Source: Acetobacterium woodii DSM 1030 (lineage in GTDB: Bacteria > Bacillota > Clostridia > Eubacteriales > Eubacteriaceae). From it: a stretch of 64,000 bases of DNA. Positions 34,294 to 43,114 of the stretch are shown here, piece after piece. The translations under genes and the position numbers were made by a program. The DNA lies in contig NC_016894.1 of NCBI RefSeq assembly GCF_000247605.1, positions 2,097,732-2,161,731 on the forward strand, in the 5' to 3' direction. Position 1 is the stretch's first letter. Every line of letters starts with the position of its first letter. The notes below the pieces were generated by a model. That model searched no databases, had not been told where the DNA came from, and was given only the letters and a program-made list of their open reading frames with translations.

Positions 34294-37005
34294 ATGGAAA
34301 TCCAGGATTTGATCATTTACCAAAAGACCATCGCCAAACGGGAGGGCTGTTATGCTGATTTTCCAGCCCGCCTGTCCGCTGAAATCGGGGACTTTTTGTC
34401 AACTCGGGGTATCACCAGACTTTACAGTCATCAGGCTGAAATGTTTGAAGCAGCGCAGGCGCAGAAAAACATCGTTATCACAACCACCACCGCCAGCGGT
34501 AAAACCCTAAGTTTTCTACTGCCGGTGCTTCAGGAAATCTTGTCAAATCCCACTGCCCGAGCCATTTTTGTCTATCCCACCAAGGCGCTGGCCAGCGATC
34601 AGTATCGGGCGCTGGTGCCCTATCTGGAATACTTCGGGGAAAACCGGATCTCCGCCGGGGTCTATGATGGAGACACCCCGGTCAATGAACGCAGCCGGAT
34701 TCGCAAAAATGCCAATATCATTTTAACCAATCCGGAAATGTTAAACAGTGCCTTTTTATCGAACCACAGCAAGTTTGGTTTTGATTTTATCTTTGCCAAT
34801 CTCAAATACCTGGTTATTGATGAGCTTCATACTTACCGGGGCGCCTTTGGTTCCCATCTGGCCAATGTTTTTCGGCGATTCAAACGGATCTGCCGGTATT
34901 ATCATAGCGCGCCCCAATATCTGTGCAGTTCGGCCACCATTGCCAATCCGCTGGAGCTGGCCCAAGGCATTTGCGGCCAGCCCTTTATTCAGATTGATCA
35001 GGACGGTTCCCCGGCGGCGCAGCGAACCTATCTGCTGGTTCAGCCACCCCGGATTGTCGGGCGAGATCAGCAAGATCTGGGACAGCTTCAACCAACGACG
35101 ATTGCCGCCAATCTAATTCCTGATCTGGTGGAAGGGGAACACAACTTTATCGCCTTTGCTAAATCCCGAAAAAATGTCGAAATTGTTTTGAAAGAATCCC
35201 GGGATAATCTGGAAACCGAAAGCTTTTTCGGGCCTGCACTAACCGATAAAATATCCGGTTATCGGGGCGGTTATACGCCGCTGGAACGAAAAGAAATTGA
35301 AAAGAAGATGATCACCGGAGCTATCCGGGGACTGGTATCCACCAATGCCCTGGAACTGGGCATCGATATTGGCAATATTGACACCACCGTGCTGGTCGGT
35401 TATCCGGGCACCCGGGCTTCTTTCTGGCAGCAGACTGGCCGAGCCGGGCGATGTGGCAAAGACTGCACTAATTATCTGATTCTGGATAATCAGCCCTTTG
35501 ATCAGTATATTGCCATCAATCCGGACTGGCTTTTTGAAAGTAGCAGTGAAAATGCCGTCATCGACCCCAACAATTTGCTGATTCAACTGGCTCATATCCG
35601 GGCCGCCGCCGCCGAAATCCCCCTGACTTTGGATGATATTGCCCTGTTTCCCGATCTGGGCGAAACCATTCCGGTGCTGTTACGAGCTCATGAACTGACC
35701 AGTCAGAACGGCAAGTTTGCCTGGACCGGTCAGGCCTTTCCAGCCGGTGATTTCAGCCTGCGAAACATCGATCAGTCCCGCTATAAACTGATCAATCAGG
35801 AAAATAACCAGGAAATTACGGAAATGGATGAAATGCAGGCCTTCCGGGAGCTTCATCAGGGTGCCATCTATATGCACGATGGGGTGCTCTTTGAAGTGAT
35901 CCGGCTGAATCTGGAAAGCCATACTGCCTTTGCCATTCCTTTTAACGGCAATTATTACACGATGCCGGGCAGTCACACCCAGATCCGTATTATTGCGGCC
36001 AGTCATGAACTAAATGAAAAGCAGATCGAAAAACGAATCAATGGCGCTTTTGGTGATGTCAATGTTAATGAAATGGTCTATATGTATAAAAAACTCCAGT
36101 TTCATAACCATCAGAATCTGGGTTATGAACAGTTTGAAAAACCGCTGGCCAAGGATTATGACACCGAAAGCACCTGGATCAACCTCCCGGCCAATGTGGT
36201 CAGTATCTATCGGCGGCTGATCCAGTGGAGCCAAAACGGTCAGATCATCCAGAACAATCATTTTGAAGGGGTCGCCTATGCCATTAAAAATGCGACGATG
36301 ATGGCCACCATGACCGAACGGGAAGATATCGGGGTGACGGTCTCAAACAATGCCATCGATCTGGGTATCGACTCAGACGAGGACGTGTACCTCTATCTTT
36401 ATGACCGCTACATCGGTGGCTTGGGCTATGCTGAAAAAGCCTTTGATCTGATTTTGCCGATCATCAACAATGCCATCCGGATGGTCAGCGGTTGCCCCTG
36501 CGAACAAGGCTGTGCTGCCTGCATTGGCGATTATCATCTGGACAAAAGCCTGGTACTCTGGGGATTGCGAAACTTCCTAGCAGAGTTGGCACTGCCAAAG
36601 GGCATCAAACTGACCACTTCGGGTCTCGCGCCGGCAGTGCCTGTGATAAAGAAACCCTTTGGTTTTGACACCCTTCCGGAAAACTGGCCGGCTTTTTGCG
36701 ATTATCTCCTGAGAAATGGGGAGCGCTTCGGATCTTTTCTAAGCACTGTTATGGCAGTGGAAGTTGACGGTCAGGGGTTGACTTTGGTGCTGGATCAGGA
36801 TTTTTACCGGGAATGGGTGATGGATGCCTCTAATAAAAAAAGTTTGATCAATCTGTTTAGCTATTATACCGATGCCCCGACAGATCTGAAACTGGCGATT
36901 CGGATTGAAGAACTGCGTGTTAACCCGACCGATAAGAGAAAGAAACTGCAGCGGCGTTATGAAAATCTGATCGATACTAAGATCAAAGAAAATCAGGAAG
37001 AGTAG
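34294..37005 (+). CDS. MrfA/YprA-type DEAD/DEAH-box helicase with DUF1998 C-terminus
   Basis: A 903-aa SF2 helicase. Walker A TTTASGKT is near 64-71, DELH near 174-177, and the SAT motif SSATIANP. The second lobe has STNALELGIDIG and the arginine-finger motif QQTGRAGR. A DUF1998-type C-terminal domain carries CPCEQGCAACIGD around 733-745, a four-Cys metal site as in Bacillus MrfA (YprA), which unwinds DNA in repair of mitomycin-type damage. This one is longer than MrfA (about 750 aa) by a C-terminal extension (about 780-903). RBS AGGAGCAACGCC precedes ATG 34294. Nine bases separate it from a UvrD-like gene, so the two helicases form an operon; MrfB exonuclease is not adjacent. Confidence 0.85.
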   Translation: MEIQDLIIYQKTIAKREGCYADFPARLSAEIGDFLSTRGITRLYSHQAEMFEAAQAQKNIVITTTTASGKTLSFLLPVLQEILSNPTARAIFVYPTKALASDQYRALVPYLEYFGENRISAGVYDGDTPVNERSRIRKNANIILTNPEMLNSAFLSNHSKFGFDFIFANLKYLVIDELHTYRGAFGSHLANVFRRFKRICRYYHSAPQYLCSSATIANPLELAQGICGQPFIQIDQDGSPAAQRTYLLVQPPRIVGRDQQDLGQLQPTTIAANLIPDLVEGEHNFIAFAKSRKNVEIVLKESRDNLETESFFGPALTDKISGYRGGYTPLERKEIEKKMITGAIRGLVSTNALELGIDIGNIDTTVLVGYPGTRASFWQQTGRAGRCGKDCTNYLILDNQPFDQYIAINPDWLFESSSENAVIDPNNLLIQLAHIRAAAAEIPLTLDDIALFPDLGETIPVLLRAHELTSQNGKFAWTGQAFPAGDFSLRNIDQSRYKLINQENNQEITEMDEMQAFRELHQGAIYMHDGVLFEVIRLNLESHTAFAIPFNGNYYTMPGSHTQIRIIAASHELNEKQIEKRINGAFGDVNVNEMVYMYKKLQFHNHQNLGYEQFEKPLAKDYDTESTWINLPANVVSIYRRLIQWSQNGQIIQNNHFEGVAYAIKNATMMATMTEREDIGVTVSNNAIDLGIDSDEDVYLYLYDRYIGGLGYAEKAFDLILPIINNAIRMVSGCPCEQGCAACIGDYHLDKSLVLWGLRNFLAELALPKGIKLTTSGLAPAVPVIKKPFGFDTLPENWPAFCDYLLRNGERFGSFLSTVMAVEVDGQGLTLVLDQDFYREWVMDASNKKSLINLFSYYTDAPTDLKLAIRIEELRVNPTDKRKKLQRRYENLIDTKIKENQEE

Positions 37006-37014
37006 GAGACGGCC

Positions 37015-39165
37015 ATGAAGGAGTTCGAAAATCAGGAAAAAGACTGGGCACAGTTAAACGCCTATCAGAAAGAAGCCGTCCTGGATGAAAGTCAGACCTG
37101 CCTGGTCAATGCCCATGTGGGCAGCGGCAAAACAACGGTGCTGATTGCCAAGATCCGCCATCTTCATGAAGCCAAGGGGATCGACTACGGCGATATGATT
37201 GTGCTGACCTTTACCAACAAGGCTGCCAATGAAATCAAAGCGCGACTGCTGGCATCAGACCCCGCCATCCCCAAGGCAGAACTAGAAGGTTTTGGCACCT
37301 TTCATTCGGTGGCTCTGGACTTGCTCAAAAAACGCCTGCCACGAGAAAGATTGGGCTATACCAGGACCTTTCAGGTCATCACCCCCGATGAAGAACAGGA
37401 TTTAGCGCTGTCGATCATCAAGACCGAGAAACTTAAGATTAAATACAAAAACCGCCTGAAAAAACGGTTGGAAGCGGCGCGGCTTTATTCGGCAGACCGC
37501 CCGGTTGCGCCCGGAACTTCCGATGATGACGAGATTCTGAAGCTGTTAGCCTTGCTGACGGATGAAAAAATCGGTCAAAACAAGATGTCGTTTTCCGATC
37601 TGATCCAGAACGCCACCACTCTGATTAATGAAACCCCGGCGCTTTGCCCCCGCTGGATTATTATCGATGAGGTTCAGGACTGCGATCAGTTGCAGCTCGA
37701 TTTTATCCACAGTTTAAAAAATAAGGATACCCAACTTTTTGCGGTGGGCGATCCCAATCAGGTGATCTACAGTTGGCGGGGCAGCATCGGTAACGTCTTT
37801 GCCATCCTCAAACAGCAATACCAAGCCGTTGAAAAGACCTTGCCGATCAATTACCGTTCCAGCGCTTCAATCCTTTCTGCCGCCAAGTGCTTTCTCAAAA
37901 ATGGTGAGAACCTCAAGGGAATTCGGGAACCGGGCAGTAAAATTGTGGTGAAAAACCAGTATAACCCTTTTAACGAAGCCTGCTACCTGGCCGATAAGAT
38001 TCAGGTCTTCCATGAGGCTGGGGTGCCCTATAGTGAGATGGCGGTTTTTTACCGCACCCAGAACCAGTCGAAGGTTTTTGAAGCTGTCTTTACTAAAAAT
38101 CAGATTCCTTTTGAGGTGTCACTGAAGAAAAAAGTCGGCGATGTACCAGTGCTCAACTGGCTGATCAAGTTGCTGCGGGCCAGTTTGAATCATCAGGACG
38201 TATCCTCGGCGGTGGAGGTGCTTGCCCACAAAGAGTACGGGGAGAAAATCACCGCAAAAAAAGCCCGCAAAATTGTCACTGAAGGACTGGTTGAACAGTC
38301 GCTGCTGTTTAATAAAATCCAGGGTTTTCGGAAGCAATGCGCCAACATTAAAACGGTCCCAGAATTGCAAGGATATTTTGATTTTGATTTGTATATCCAC
38401 CCCAACGCCGCCAGCTATCAAGCCGATCAAGATGCGATCCGGGACTTTTTAAACCGGATGATTGATGATGCCGCAAAAAAACAGCGGCCGATTCTCGACA
38501 GCCTCATAAGTTTTATTAATTCATCGGCACTATATGGTATCGATCTGACCAGCCAATCAAATCAACCAATTCAGACTAGAACGGACGCAGAGATCGACGC
38601 CGTGAAGCTGATGACCCTCCACGCCGCCAAGGGGTTGGAGTTTGACCGGGTTTTTATCACCGGCATCAATTACGGTCTGATCCCCTTGCGTTTGAAAACC
38701 CCGGCTGAGGAAGCCGAAGAACGGCGGCTGTTTTTTGTTGGCATGACCCGAGCCCGGGATTATCTGGAGCTTTCCTATTATACCAATCCCGATGACTACC
38801 ACGTTATCCCCGGCGAAAGCCGCTACATCAATATGATTCCGCCCCAGCTGGTTGAGAATCAATCCGTTACCAGTCAGCCCGTTAATCTGCCGGAGTTGAA
38901 GCGTCAGATCCAAGCGGCGCAGGTGATTCAGGACGTGGAAAAAGCCACCGCAAAGTTTGCGTGCAAAGAGCAAATCAAAAACCAGGCCGATCCCACCGCA
39001 CCAGCACTCCCGCCAGCCCTTCGCCGGGTCAGCCATAAAAAATATGGAATCGGCGAGGTCATCAGTGAAGATGAAACCATGATTGAGGTCGATTTTGAAA
39101 ATTATGGGTTGAAGACCTTTGTTAAGGCCTTCAGCGAGCTGGAGGTTTTTGGGGATCAGGCATGA
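37015..39165 (+). CDS. UvrD/PcrA-like SF1 DNA helicase
   Basis: A 716-aa SF1A helicase. Walker A AHVGSGKT is at 33-40, motif Ia TFTNKAANEIKARL, motif II IIDEVQD, motif III GDPNQVIYSWRG, motif IV INYRS, motif V LMTLHAAKGLEFDRVF and motif VI GMTRARDYLELSY. A C-terminal PcrA-type module (KKYGIGEV...VDFENYGLKTF) may bind RNA polymerase or DNA. The DEVQD box replaces the usual DEYQD/DEFQD. TAGGAGACGGCC precedes ATG 37015. It is translated from the same transcript as the MrfA-like helicase, suggesting a joint repair role (inference). Confidence 0.86.
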   Translation: MKEFENQEKDWAQLNAYQKEAVLDESQTCLVNAHVGSGKTTVLIAKIRHLHEAKGIDYGDMIVLTFTNKAANEIKARLLASDPAIPKAELEGFGTFHSVALDLLKKRLPRERLGYTRTFQVITPDEEQDLALSIIKTEKLKIKYKNRLKKRLEAARLYSADRPVAPGTSDDDEILKLLALLTDEKIGQNKMSFSDLIQNATTLINETPALCPRWIIIDEVQDCDQLQLDFIHSLKNKDTQLFAVGDPNQVIYSWRGSIGNVFAILKQQYQAVEKTLPINYRSSASILSAAKCFLKNGENLKGIREPGSKIVVKNQYNPFNEACYLADKIQVFHEAGVPYSEMAVFYRTQNQSKVFEAVFTKNQIPFEVSLKKKVGDVPVLNWLIKLLRASLNHQDVSSAVEVLAHKEYGEKITAKKARKIVTEGLVEQSLLFNKIQGFRKQCANIKTVPELQGYFDFDLYIHPNAASYQADQDAIRDFLNRMIDDAAKKQRPILDSLISFINSSALYGIDLTSQSNQPIQTRTDAEIDAVKLMTLHAAKGLEFDRVFITGINYGLIPLRLKTPAEEAEERRLFFVGMTRARDYLELSYYTNPDDYHVIPGESRYINMIPPQLVENQSVTSQPVNLPELKRQIQAAQVIQDVEKATAKFACKEQIKNQADPTAPALPPALRRVSHKKYGIGEVISEDETMIEVDFENYGLKTFVKAFSELEVFGDQA

Positions 39166-39312
39166 TTACGGCATCCTATCAAAGATCGGGTTCCAGATAT
39201 CGGGCGGTTGAACTTTCAATAAAACCAGCTTGGACAAAAATAGCATTCACGCAAAAAACATTTTTTTAACGTGAACGCAGATTAGATAGAACTTTGATAC
39301 AAGAAAGCTGCT

Positions 39313-40119
39313 TTAGTAAAAGAGCTCCGGTTGCTTGGGCTCTTTGAACAGTGTGTTCAGTCGTACTGAGGCATCATGTACAGGGCCGTGTTTGATGGTT
39401 CTGGCCTGCTGAGGACAATTTTTAATGCAGGTGCAGCAGGTGATACATTTTTCTTGATTGATCAGGCGACTGTTTTCGACATCGATGGCTCCTGCAGGAC
39501 AGATGTCAGCGCAGAGCTGACATTGATTGCAATCACTGTTGACGGTGATAAAATCGACATCCCATAGTTTGGTTTCGCCACGATAGGGAAATTCTCCAGG
39601 CACATTGAGCCCCCCAATTTCCGCGACCGATTGAATCGCATCCAGTTTGTCTTTAATTTTGCAGCCAAATGCTTCAGCCTGGCTTATGTCCCGGAGATCC
39701 GGGCGATCGGCAGCGATGGGTGTTTCAGCACTGGAAAAGGAATGCTCACCGATAAAAGCTCCGGCAGCAATGGGGAGGCATCCATCAGCGGCGAGAATGT
39801 CTTTAAGCTCGATCAGGGCATCGCCATAGTCCCGGTTACCATAGACAACAATACAGACCGCCGGCGTATTCTGAGCTTTTATGGACTGGAGCCAGGCCTG
39901 AACCACTTCCGGCACCCTTCCCATATAAACCGGTACCCCAACAAGTAGTAAGTCGTTTTCCCCAGTTTGCAGGGGTTTTTGCCGAGTAGCCGGTTTGGTC
40001 AGATCAATCCGTTCCAGTTTTATTGAATCGGCGTCAATGCCACGCATAACGCTTTCAACCACCGTTTTTGTGGTTCCTGTTGGTGAAAAATAAACAAGTT
40101 TTATTGATTGTAGCTTCAT
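39313..40119 (-). CDS. EFR1-type flavodoxin/ferredoxin fusion protein
   Basis: A 268-aa protein with an N-terminal flavodoxin-like domain (YFSPTGTTKTVV near 8-19, PVYMGRVPE) and a C-terminal double [4Fe-4S] ferredoxin domain (CNQCQLCADICPAGAI and CITCCTCIKNCPQQA, about 197-240). This is the EFR1 family arrangement common in Clostridia. It should shuttle electrons between FMN and two clusters in the cytoplasm. ATG 40119 is chosen because GGAGG lies seven bases upstream; an in-frame ATG at 40140 has no RBS. Monocistronic. Confidence 0.85.
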   Translation of the reverse strand: MKLQSIKLVYFSPTGTTKTVVESVMRGIDADSIKLERIDLTKPATRQKPLQTGENDLLLVGVPVYMGRVPEVVQAWLQSIKAQNTPAVCIVVYGNRDYGDALIELKDILAADGCLPIAAGAFIGEHSFSSAETPIAADRPDLRDISQAEAFGCKIKDKLDAIQSVAEIGGLNVPGEFPYRGETKLWDVDFITVNSDCNQCQLCADICPAGAIDVENSRLINQEKCITCCTCIKNCPQQARTIKHGPVHDASVRLNTLFKEPKQPELFY

Positions 40120-40193
40120 TTGAAAACCTCCATCATTCAATTCTATTTTCTGGATTAAGCATAATACAGATGATATAATATTACCAGAGATTT

Positions 40194-40202
40194 ATAGATG
40201 TG
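40194..40202 (+). repeat. Left 9-bp direct repeat flanking the palindromic element
   Basis: ATAGATGTG, repeated exactly at 40374-40382 on the other side of the 171-bp element; looks like a target-site duplication. Confidence 0.6.
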
Positions 40203-40373
40203 TAGGCGTTTGCGAAATTAAAAAACATCGAACAACGGTTGCTTTGGGTGCAGTTTCCACAAACGATTTCGTAACGTGTAGGCGAACAGTTCATCGAACT
40301 GTCCGCCGTACCGTGTAGAAATTGTTTCGTGCGAAACTGGGCCCAAAGCTCATAGCAGTTTCGCAATTACCTA
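40203..40373. mobile_element. MITE-like palindromic element, 171 bp
   Basis: The ends are imperfect inverted repeats: TAGGCGTTTGCGAAATT at the left and the complement TAGGTAATTGCGAAACT at the right (13 of 17 match). Inside, GCTTTGGG/CCCAAAGC, CAGTTTC/GAAACTG and GGCGAACAGTT/AACTGTCCGCC nest to make almost the whole element one long imperfect palindrome. Three internal GTGTAG stretches (40200, 40276, 40313) add short direct repeats. It has no coding capacity. Nine-bp direct repeats flank it. It lies 19 nt upstream of the lipoprotein ATG and may affect that gene's promoter or mRNA. Confidence 0.6.
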
Positions 40374-40382
40374 ATAGATGTG
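40374..40382 (+). repeat. Right 9-bp direct repeat flanking the palindromic element
   Basis: ATAGATGTG, exact copy of 40194-40202. Confidence 0.6.
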
Positions 40383-40401
40383 GAATGAAAGGAAAAAATT
40401 T

Positions 40402-40791
40402 ATGAAAAAAATATCAATTGTTATTGTATTAATGGGTTTATTAATGCTTACCGGCTGTGAAAGCGAGGCTGATAAAGTATCTTACAACTTGTCGCAAGAA
40501 GCAGACAACTTCAATGTTGTCAGACAGTTAACGGTGATCAATTGTATCGGTGGCGACGTTTTATTTCAAATGACAGGTAAAATGTCAATTACTGCCGATA
40601 CCGAAGACAATCAGTTAGAAGTCATCGTTGAAGATGAAGACGGTAGTTATAAAAAGCATTTTATCGGGTTAAGTGACAACGTTACTTATGTGCTGGAAGA
40701 TTTAGGTGATACCGATGTGTCGAAATATAAATATACCCTCAATTACAATCCTAAAATGTGGATTCCGGCTGAAGTTCAGACGATCGATTAA
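40402..40791 (+). CDS. Small beta-sandwich-type lipoprotein
   Basis: A 129-aa lipoprotein: lipobox LTGC with Cys19. The mature part SYNLSQEADNFNVVRQLTVINCIGGDVLFQMTGKMSI and HFIGLSDNVTYVLEDL strongly resembles the 'beta-sandwich lipoprotein' group often found in phages and prophages. No other phage genes are nearby. ATG 40402 follows GAAAGGAA; an upstream in-frame ATG at 40378 falls in the direct repeat of the MITE-like element and has no RBS. Possibly a cargo or moron gene retained after phage loss (inference). Confidence 0.65.
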   Translation: MKKISIVIVLMGLLMLTGCESEADKVSYNLSQEADNFNVVRQLTVINCIGGDVLFQMTGKMSITADTEDNQLEVIVEDEDGSYKKHFIGLSDNVTYVLEDLGDTDVSKYKYTLNYNPKMWIPAEVQTID

Positions 40792-40894
40792 GCGGCTGAA
40801 CATTGGTGCGTATTTCAAACCTGATTCAAGCACGTTTATGACGTGTTAGGATTATGAAAATAATATCTTGAGATTGCAAAGGGAGGTTAATCAC

Positions 40895-41443
40895 ATGCCT
40901 AATATTAAACCCAGCACGGATCTGCGTAATAATGATCTGTTGAAAAAAATGCAGGTTCGACATGCCCAAGCTGAAAACATCCCGGTGATCGAAGCGATAT
41001 ACAAGCGGGCCCGTACCTTGATGGCCGAAACGGGAAACCCCTATCAATGGGTTGATGGTTATCCCCAAAAGAGCCTGATTATGGACGACATCAACAAGCG
41101 GATCAGTTATGTCTGTGAAATTGACGGCCGAATTGAGGCGGTGTTTGTGCTACTGCCTAATGGGGATTCCGACTATGATCAGATTTTTGATGGCCAGTGG
41201 CTAAATGATGAATCTTACGTGGCCATTCATCGGGTGGCTAGTGCCGGCAATATCGCCGGACTGAGCAGTGCGATTTTCGACTGGTGTGAAAAAATCAATC
41301 CGAATATCCGGATTGATACCCATCGGAGCAACCGTATCATGCAACATCTTCTCAACAAAAACGGTTTCAGCTATTGCGGTCTGATTTATCTCAAGAGTGG
41401 GGCCGAACGGTTGGCTTATCAGCGTGTCGGCAAAATGAGATAG
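40895..41443 (+). CDS. GNAT family N-acetyltransferase
   Basis: A 182-aa protein with GNAT features: VRHAQAENIPVIEAIYKRAR at the N-terminal helix, a central strand YVCEIDGRIEAVFVLL, and HRSNRIMQHLLNKNGFSYCGLIYL, the C-terminal motif B region. The pyrophosphate-binding motif A (Q/RxxGxG/A) is weak, replaced by HRVASAGNIAGLSS, as in a subgroup of GNATs. GGGAGG at 40881-40886 supports ATG 40895. Acceptor unknown. Confidence 0.72.
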   Translation: MPNIKPSTDLRNNDLLKKMQVRHAQAENIPVIEAIYKRARTLMAETGNPYQWVDGYPQKSLIMDDINKRISYVCEIDGRIEAVFVLLPNGDSDYDQIFDGQWLNDESYVAIHRVASAGNIAGLSSAIFDWCEKINPNIRIDTHRSNRIMQHLLNKNGFSYCGLIYLKSGAERLAYQRVGKMR

Positions 41444-41548
41444 GAGGGGGACATCGGTGCCAGGGACACTTAACTTATTGACTTAACTTACATGAAAGGT
41501 ATGGTTACTTTCTCTTTGAAGCTAAAGGAAAGTTGATCTAAAGCATCG

Positions 41549-41572
41549 AAAAAGCCGGGCTGAGACCCGGCT
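41549..41572 (-). terminator. Rho-independent terminator for the PPOX-type gene
   Basis: AGCCGGG 41553-41559 pairs with CCCGGCT 41566-41572; the A run at 41549-41553 gives the U tract on the minus strand. Confidence 0.8.
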
Positions 41573-41611
41573 GAGATTTTAGCTTTGACTTGATAATATA
41601 AGGTAGCGGAT

Positions 41612-42046
41612 TTATAATGCTACATCCACATTTGGTTCAAAATTGGTATCCATCGTCCAGGTTACCCCGACGCCATCGGTCATTTTGAAGACCGCAAAGG
41701 TTTCGTAGAAGTCTGACAATTCGCCGCTTTCCTTCCAGGGTTTTAGAAAAGCCCGGCTGGGATGGCTGGCGATTTCGTCTTTAAGGGCATTGTCATTGAC
41801 GATTTCAAGTTGGCCCCGAACCCGCAACTGCCGCCCGGTCTTAAAATCATTGAAACAACATTCCACCTTGGGATTCTTTTGAATTTGGGTGTAAACTTCT
41901 TTCATGGTTCCAGAATGAAAGATTAGCCCGTTTTCATCGGCCTTATAGAGCAACATCCCCCGAACCCGGAGTTGATCGCCATCCACGGTAGCCAGATAAA
42001 ACGCCGGGTTCGCACTCATTAATGTTAACATTTCCTGCTTGTTCAT
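41612..42046 (-). CDS. Pyridoxamine 5'-phosphate oxidase family FMN-binding protein
   Basis: A 144-aa split-barrel protein. NKQEMLTLMSANPAFYLATV, the strand QLRVRGMLLYKADENGLIFHSG, and ECCFNDFKTGRQLRVRGQLEIV fit the PPOX-type general-stress or nimA-like group. It likely binds FMN or F420; function unknown. ATG 42046 is favoured by GATGAGGTG upstream; a GTG three codons earlier is inside that RBS. A terminator follows at 41549-41572. Confidence 0.78.
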   Translation of the reverse strand: MNKQEMLTLMSANPAFYLATVDGDQLRVRGMLLYKADENGLIFHSGTMKEVYTQIQKNPKVECCFNDFKTGRQLRVRGQLEIVNDNALKDEIASHPSRAFLKPWKESGELSDFYETFAVFKMTDGVGVTWTMDTNFEPNVDVAL

Positions 42047-42160
42047 TTTGATCACCTCATCTTAATTTTTGATCTTTATCTTAATCTCTAATAAATACTA
42101 TATCGATAAATTAAGATGACGGCTTTCAAAAAACACGCATGGTTTTGTCAGATCCTGCTG

Positions 42161-42631
42161 TTATGATTTTTGATAGAGCTGCTGATAGTTGCTGGGACTG
42201 AGCATGGTATGTTTTTTAAAAGTGGATGAAAAATGGGCAGTGCTGCCAAAACCGCAATCCTGAGCAATTTCGGTCATGTTTTTTGAACCGCTGTGTAGCA
42301 GTTTTTGCGCCTTTTTGATGCGCAGTGCTAAAAAAAAGTCCATCGGCGCGGAACCGGTTTCCTGCTTAAAGCGGCGACTGAATTGGGAGGGGGACAGCCC
42401 CATCTTCCGAGCCAGCACGGCGACTGTCAGTTTGTCACTGAAATGATCTTCCATATAGTCGATGATCGCCGCCATATCGAGTTTGGTTGCCGTCGGCTGC
42501 CCCAGATCGTCGCCGGGATAGAGGCCCCGCAGCAGGCCATGGGTGATCAGTTCGGCCAGCGCATTGCGGTAGGGTAGGGTCGCTGTTTCGGGATGGTCAC
42601 AGGCATCAATAAAGCGTCTGATGTCGGTCAT
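42161..42631 (-). CDS. AraC-family regulator, probably N-terminally truncated
   Basis: A 156-aa protein made almost only of an AraC double helix-turn-helix (about 55-153: LTVAVLARKMGLSPSQFSRRF and MTEIAQDCGFGSTAHFSSTF). A short helical stretch precedes it. Typical members have 250-300 aa with an N-terminal cupin sensor, absent here. The frame stays open 18 codons before ATG 42631, then meets TAA, and no RBS is visible. It is either a 5'-truncated gene or a DNA-binding-only regulator. Divergent neighbours and the nearby Rpn remnant favour truncation. Confidence 0.6.
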   Translation of the reverse strand: MTDIRRFIDACDHPETATLPYRNALAELITHGLLRGLYPGDDLGQPTATKLDMAAIIDYMEDHFSDKLTVAVLARKMGLSPSQFSRRFKQETGSAPMDFFLALRIKKAQKLLHSGSKNMTEIAQDCGFGSTAHFSSTFKKHTMLSPSNYQQLYQKS

Positions 42632-42740
42632 GGTATCCGGTGCAACGGGAAATTGCTTCCAGAAATAAGGCTGAATGTTGCTTTTTTAATAGCGTTTTAT
42701 AGGTCAATCTAGTATAATAATTTCAAAGACAGGTGATCTT

Positions 42741-42815
42741 GTGAAGATACAAAATCTCCACAACAAGTTTTTTAAGGAGACTTTCTCCAATGTAGAAGTG
42801 GCCAAAGATTATTGA
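42741..42815 (+). pseudogene. Remnant of an Rpn/PD-(D/E)XK nuclease-transposase gene
   Basis: GTG 42741 opens a 24-codon frame with HNKFFKETFSNVEVAKDY followed by TGA. The family signature at the N-terminus of Rpn (YhgA-like, recombination-promoting nuclease) is HDKFFKETFSxxEvAxdFL. The remaining 250-odd residues are absent. AGGTGA upstream would still serve as an RBS. Confidence 0.65.
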
Positions 42816-42875
42816 TGAAATCTGGGACTGTGACAACTTAGTTATCATCGAAAAATATTTATTGCTTAACATGGA

Positions 42876-42908
42876 CCCCTGACAGATAATCTGCCAGGGG
42901 CATTTTTT
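42876..42908 (+). terminator. Rho-independent terminator
   Basis: CCCCTG-a-CAG 42876-42885 pairs with CTG-c-CAGGGG 42891-42900, followed two bases later by six T. It now follows only the Rpn remnant. Confidence 0.75.
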
Positions 42909-43114
42909 GAGGCGGCTAGTAAATGCTTTAGTAAATCTTGGTTGCCAGGTTCTTATGCTCAGGCGAAAAAGCAGACCACCCGAAAAATAGGAAAAACGCA
43001 GATAAGCAGATAATAAATATAGTCATACCGGAAAGTCAAACAATCTGATTGAGCAACACACGACAGTTAAGTGGTTATGTCACCTACTGACGAGAAAATT
43101 TTAAGGAGAAAACA

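Larger units (their letters stand above)
42632..43114. other. 483-bp region with Rpn remnant and terminator
   Basis: Holds the Rpn-like remnant (42741-42815) and a terminator (42876-42908). The rest shows no coding signal; AAGGAG before the exonuclease ATG at 43115 is the only other feature. Confidence 0.5.
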
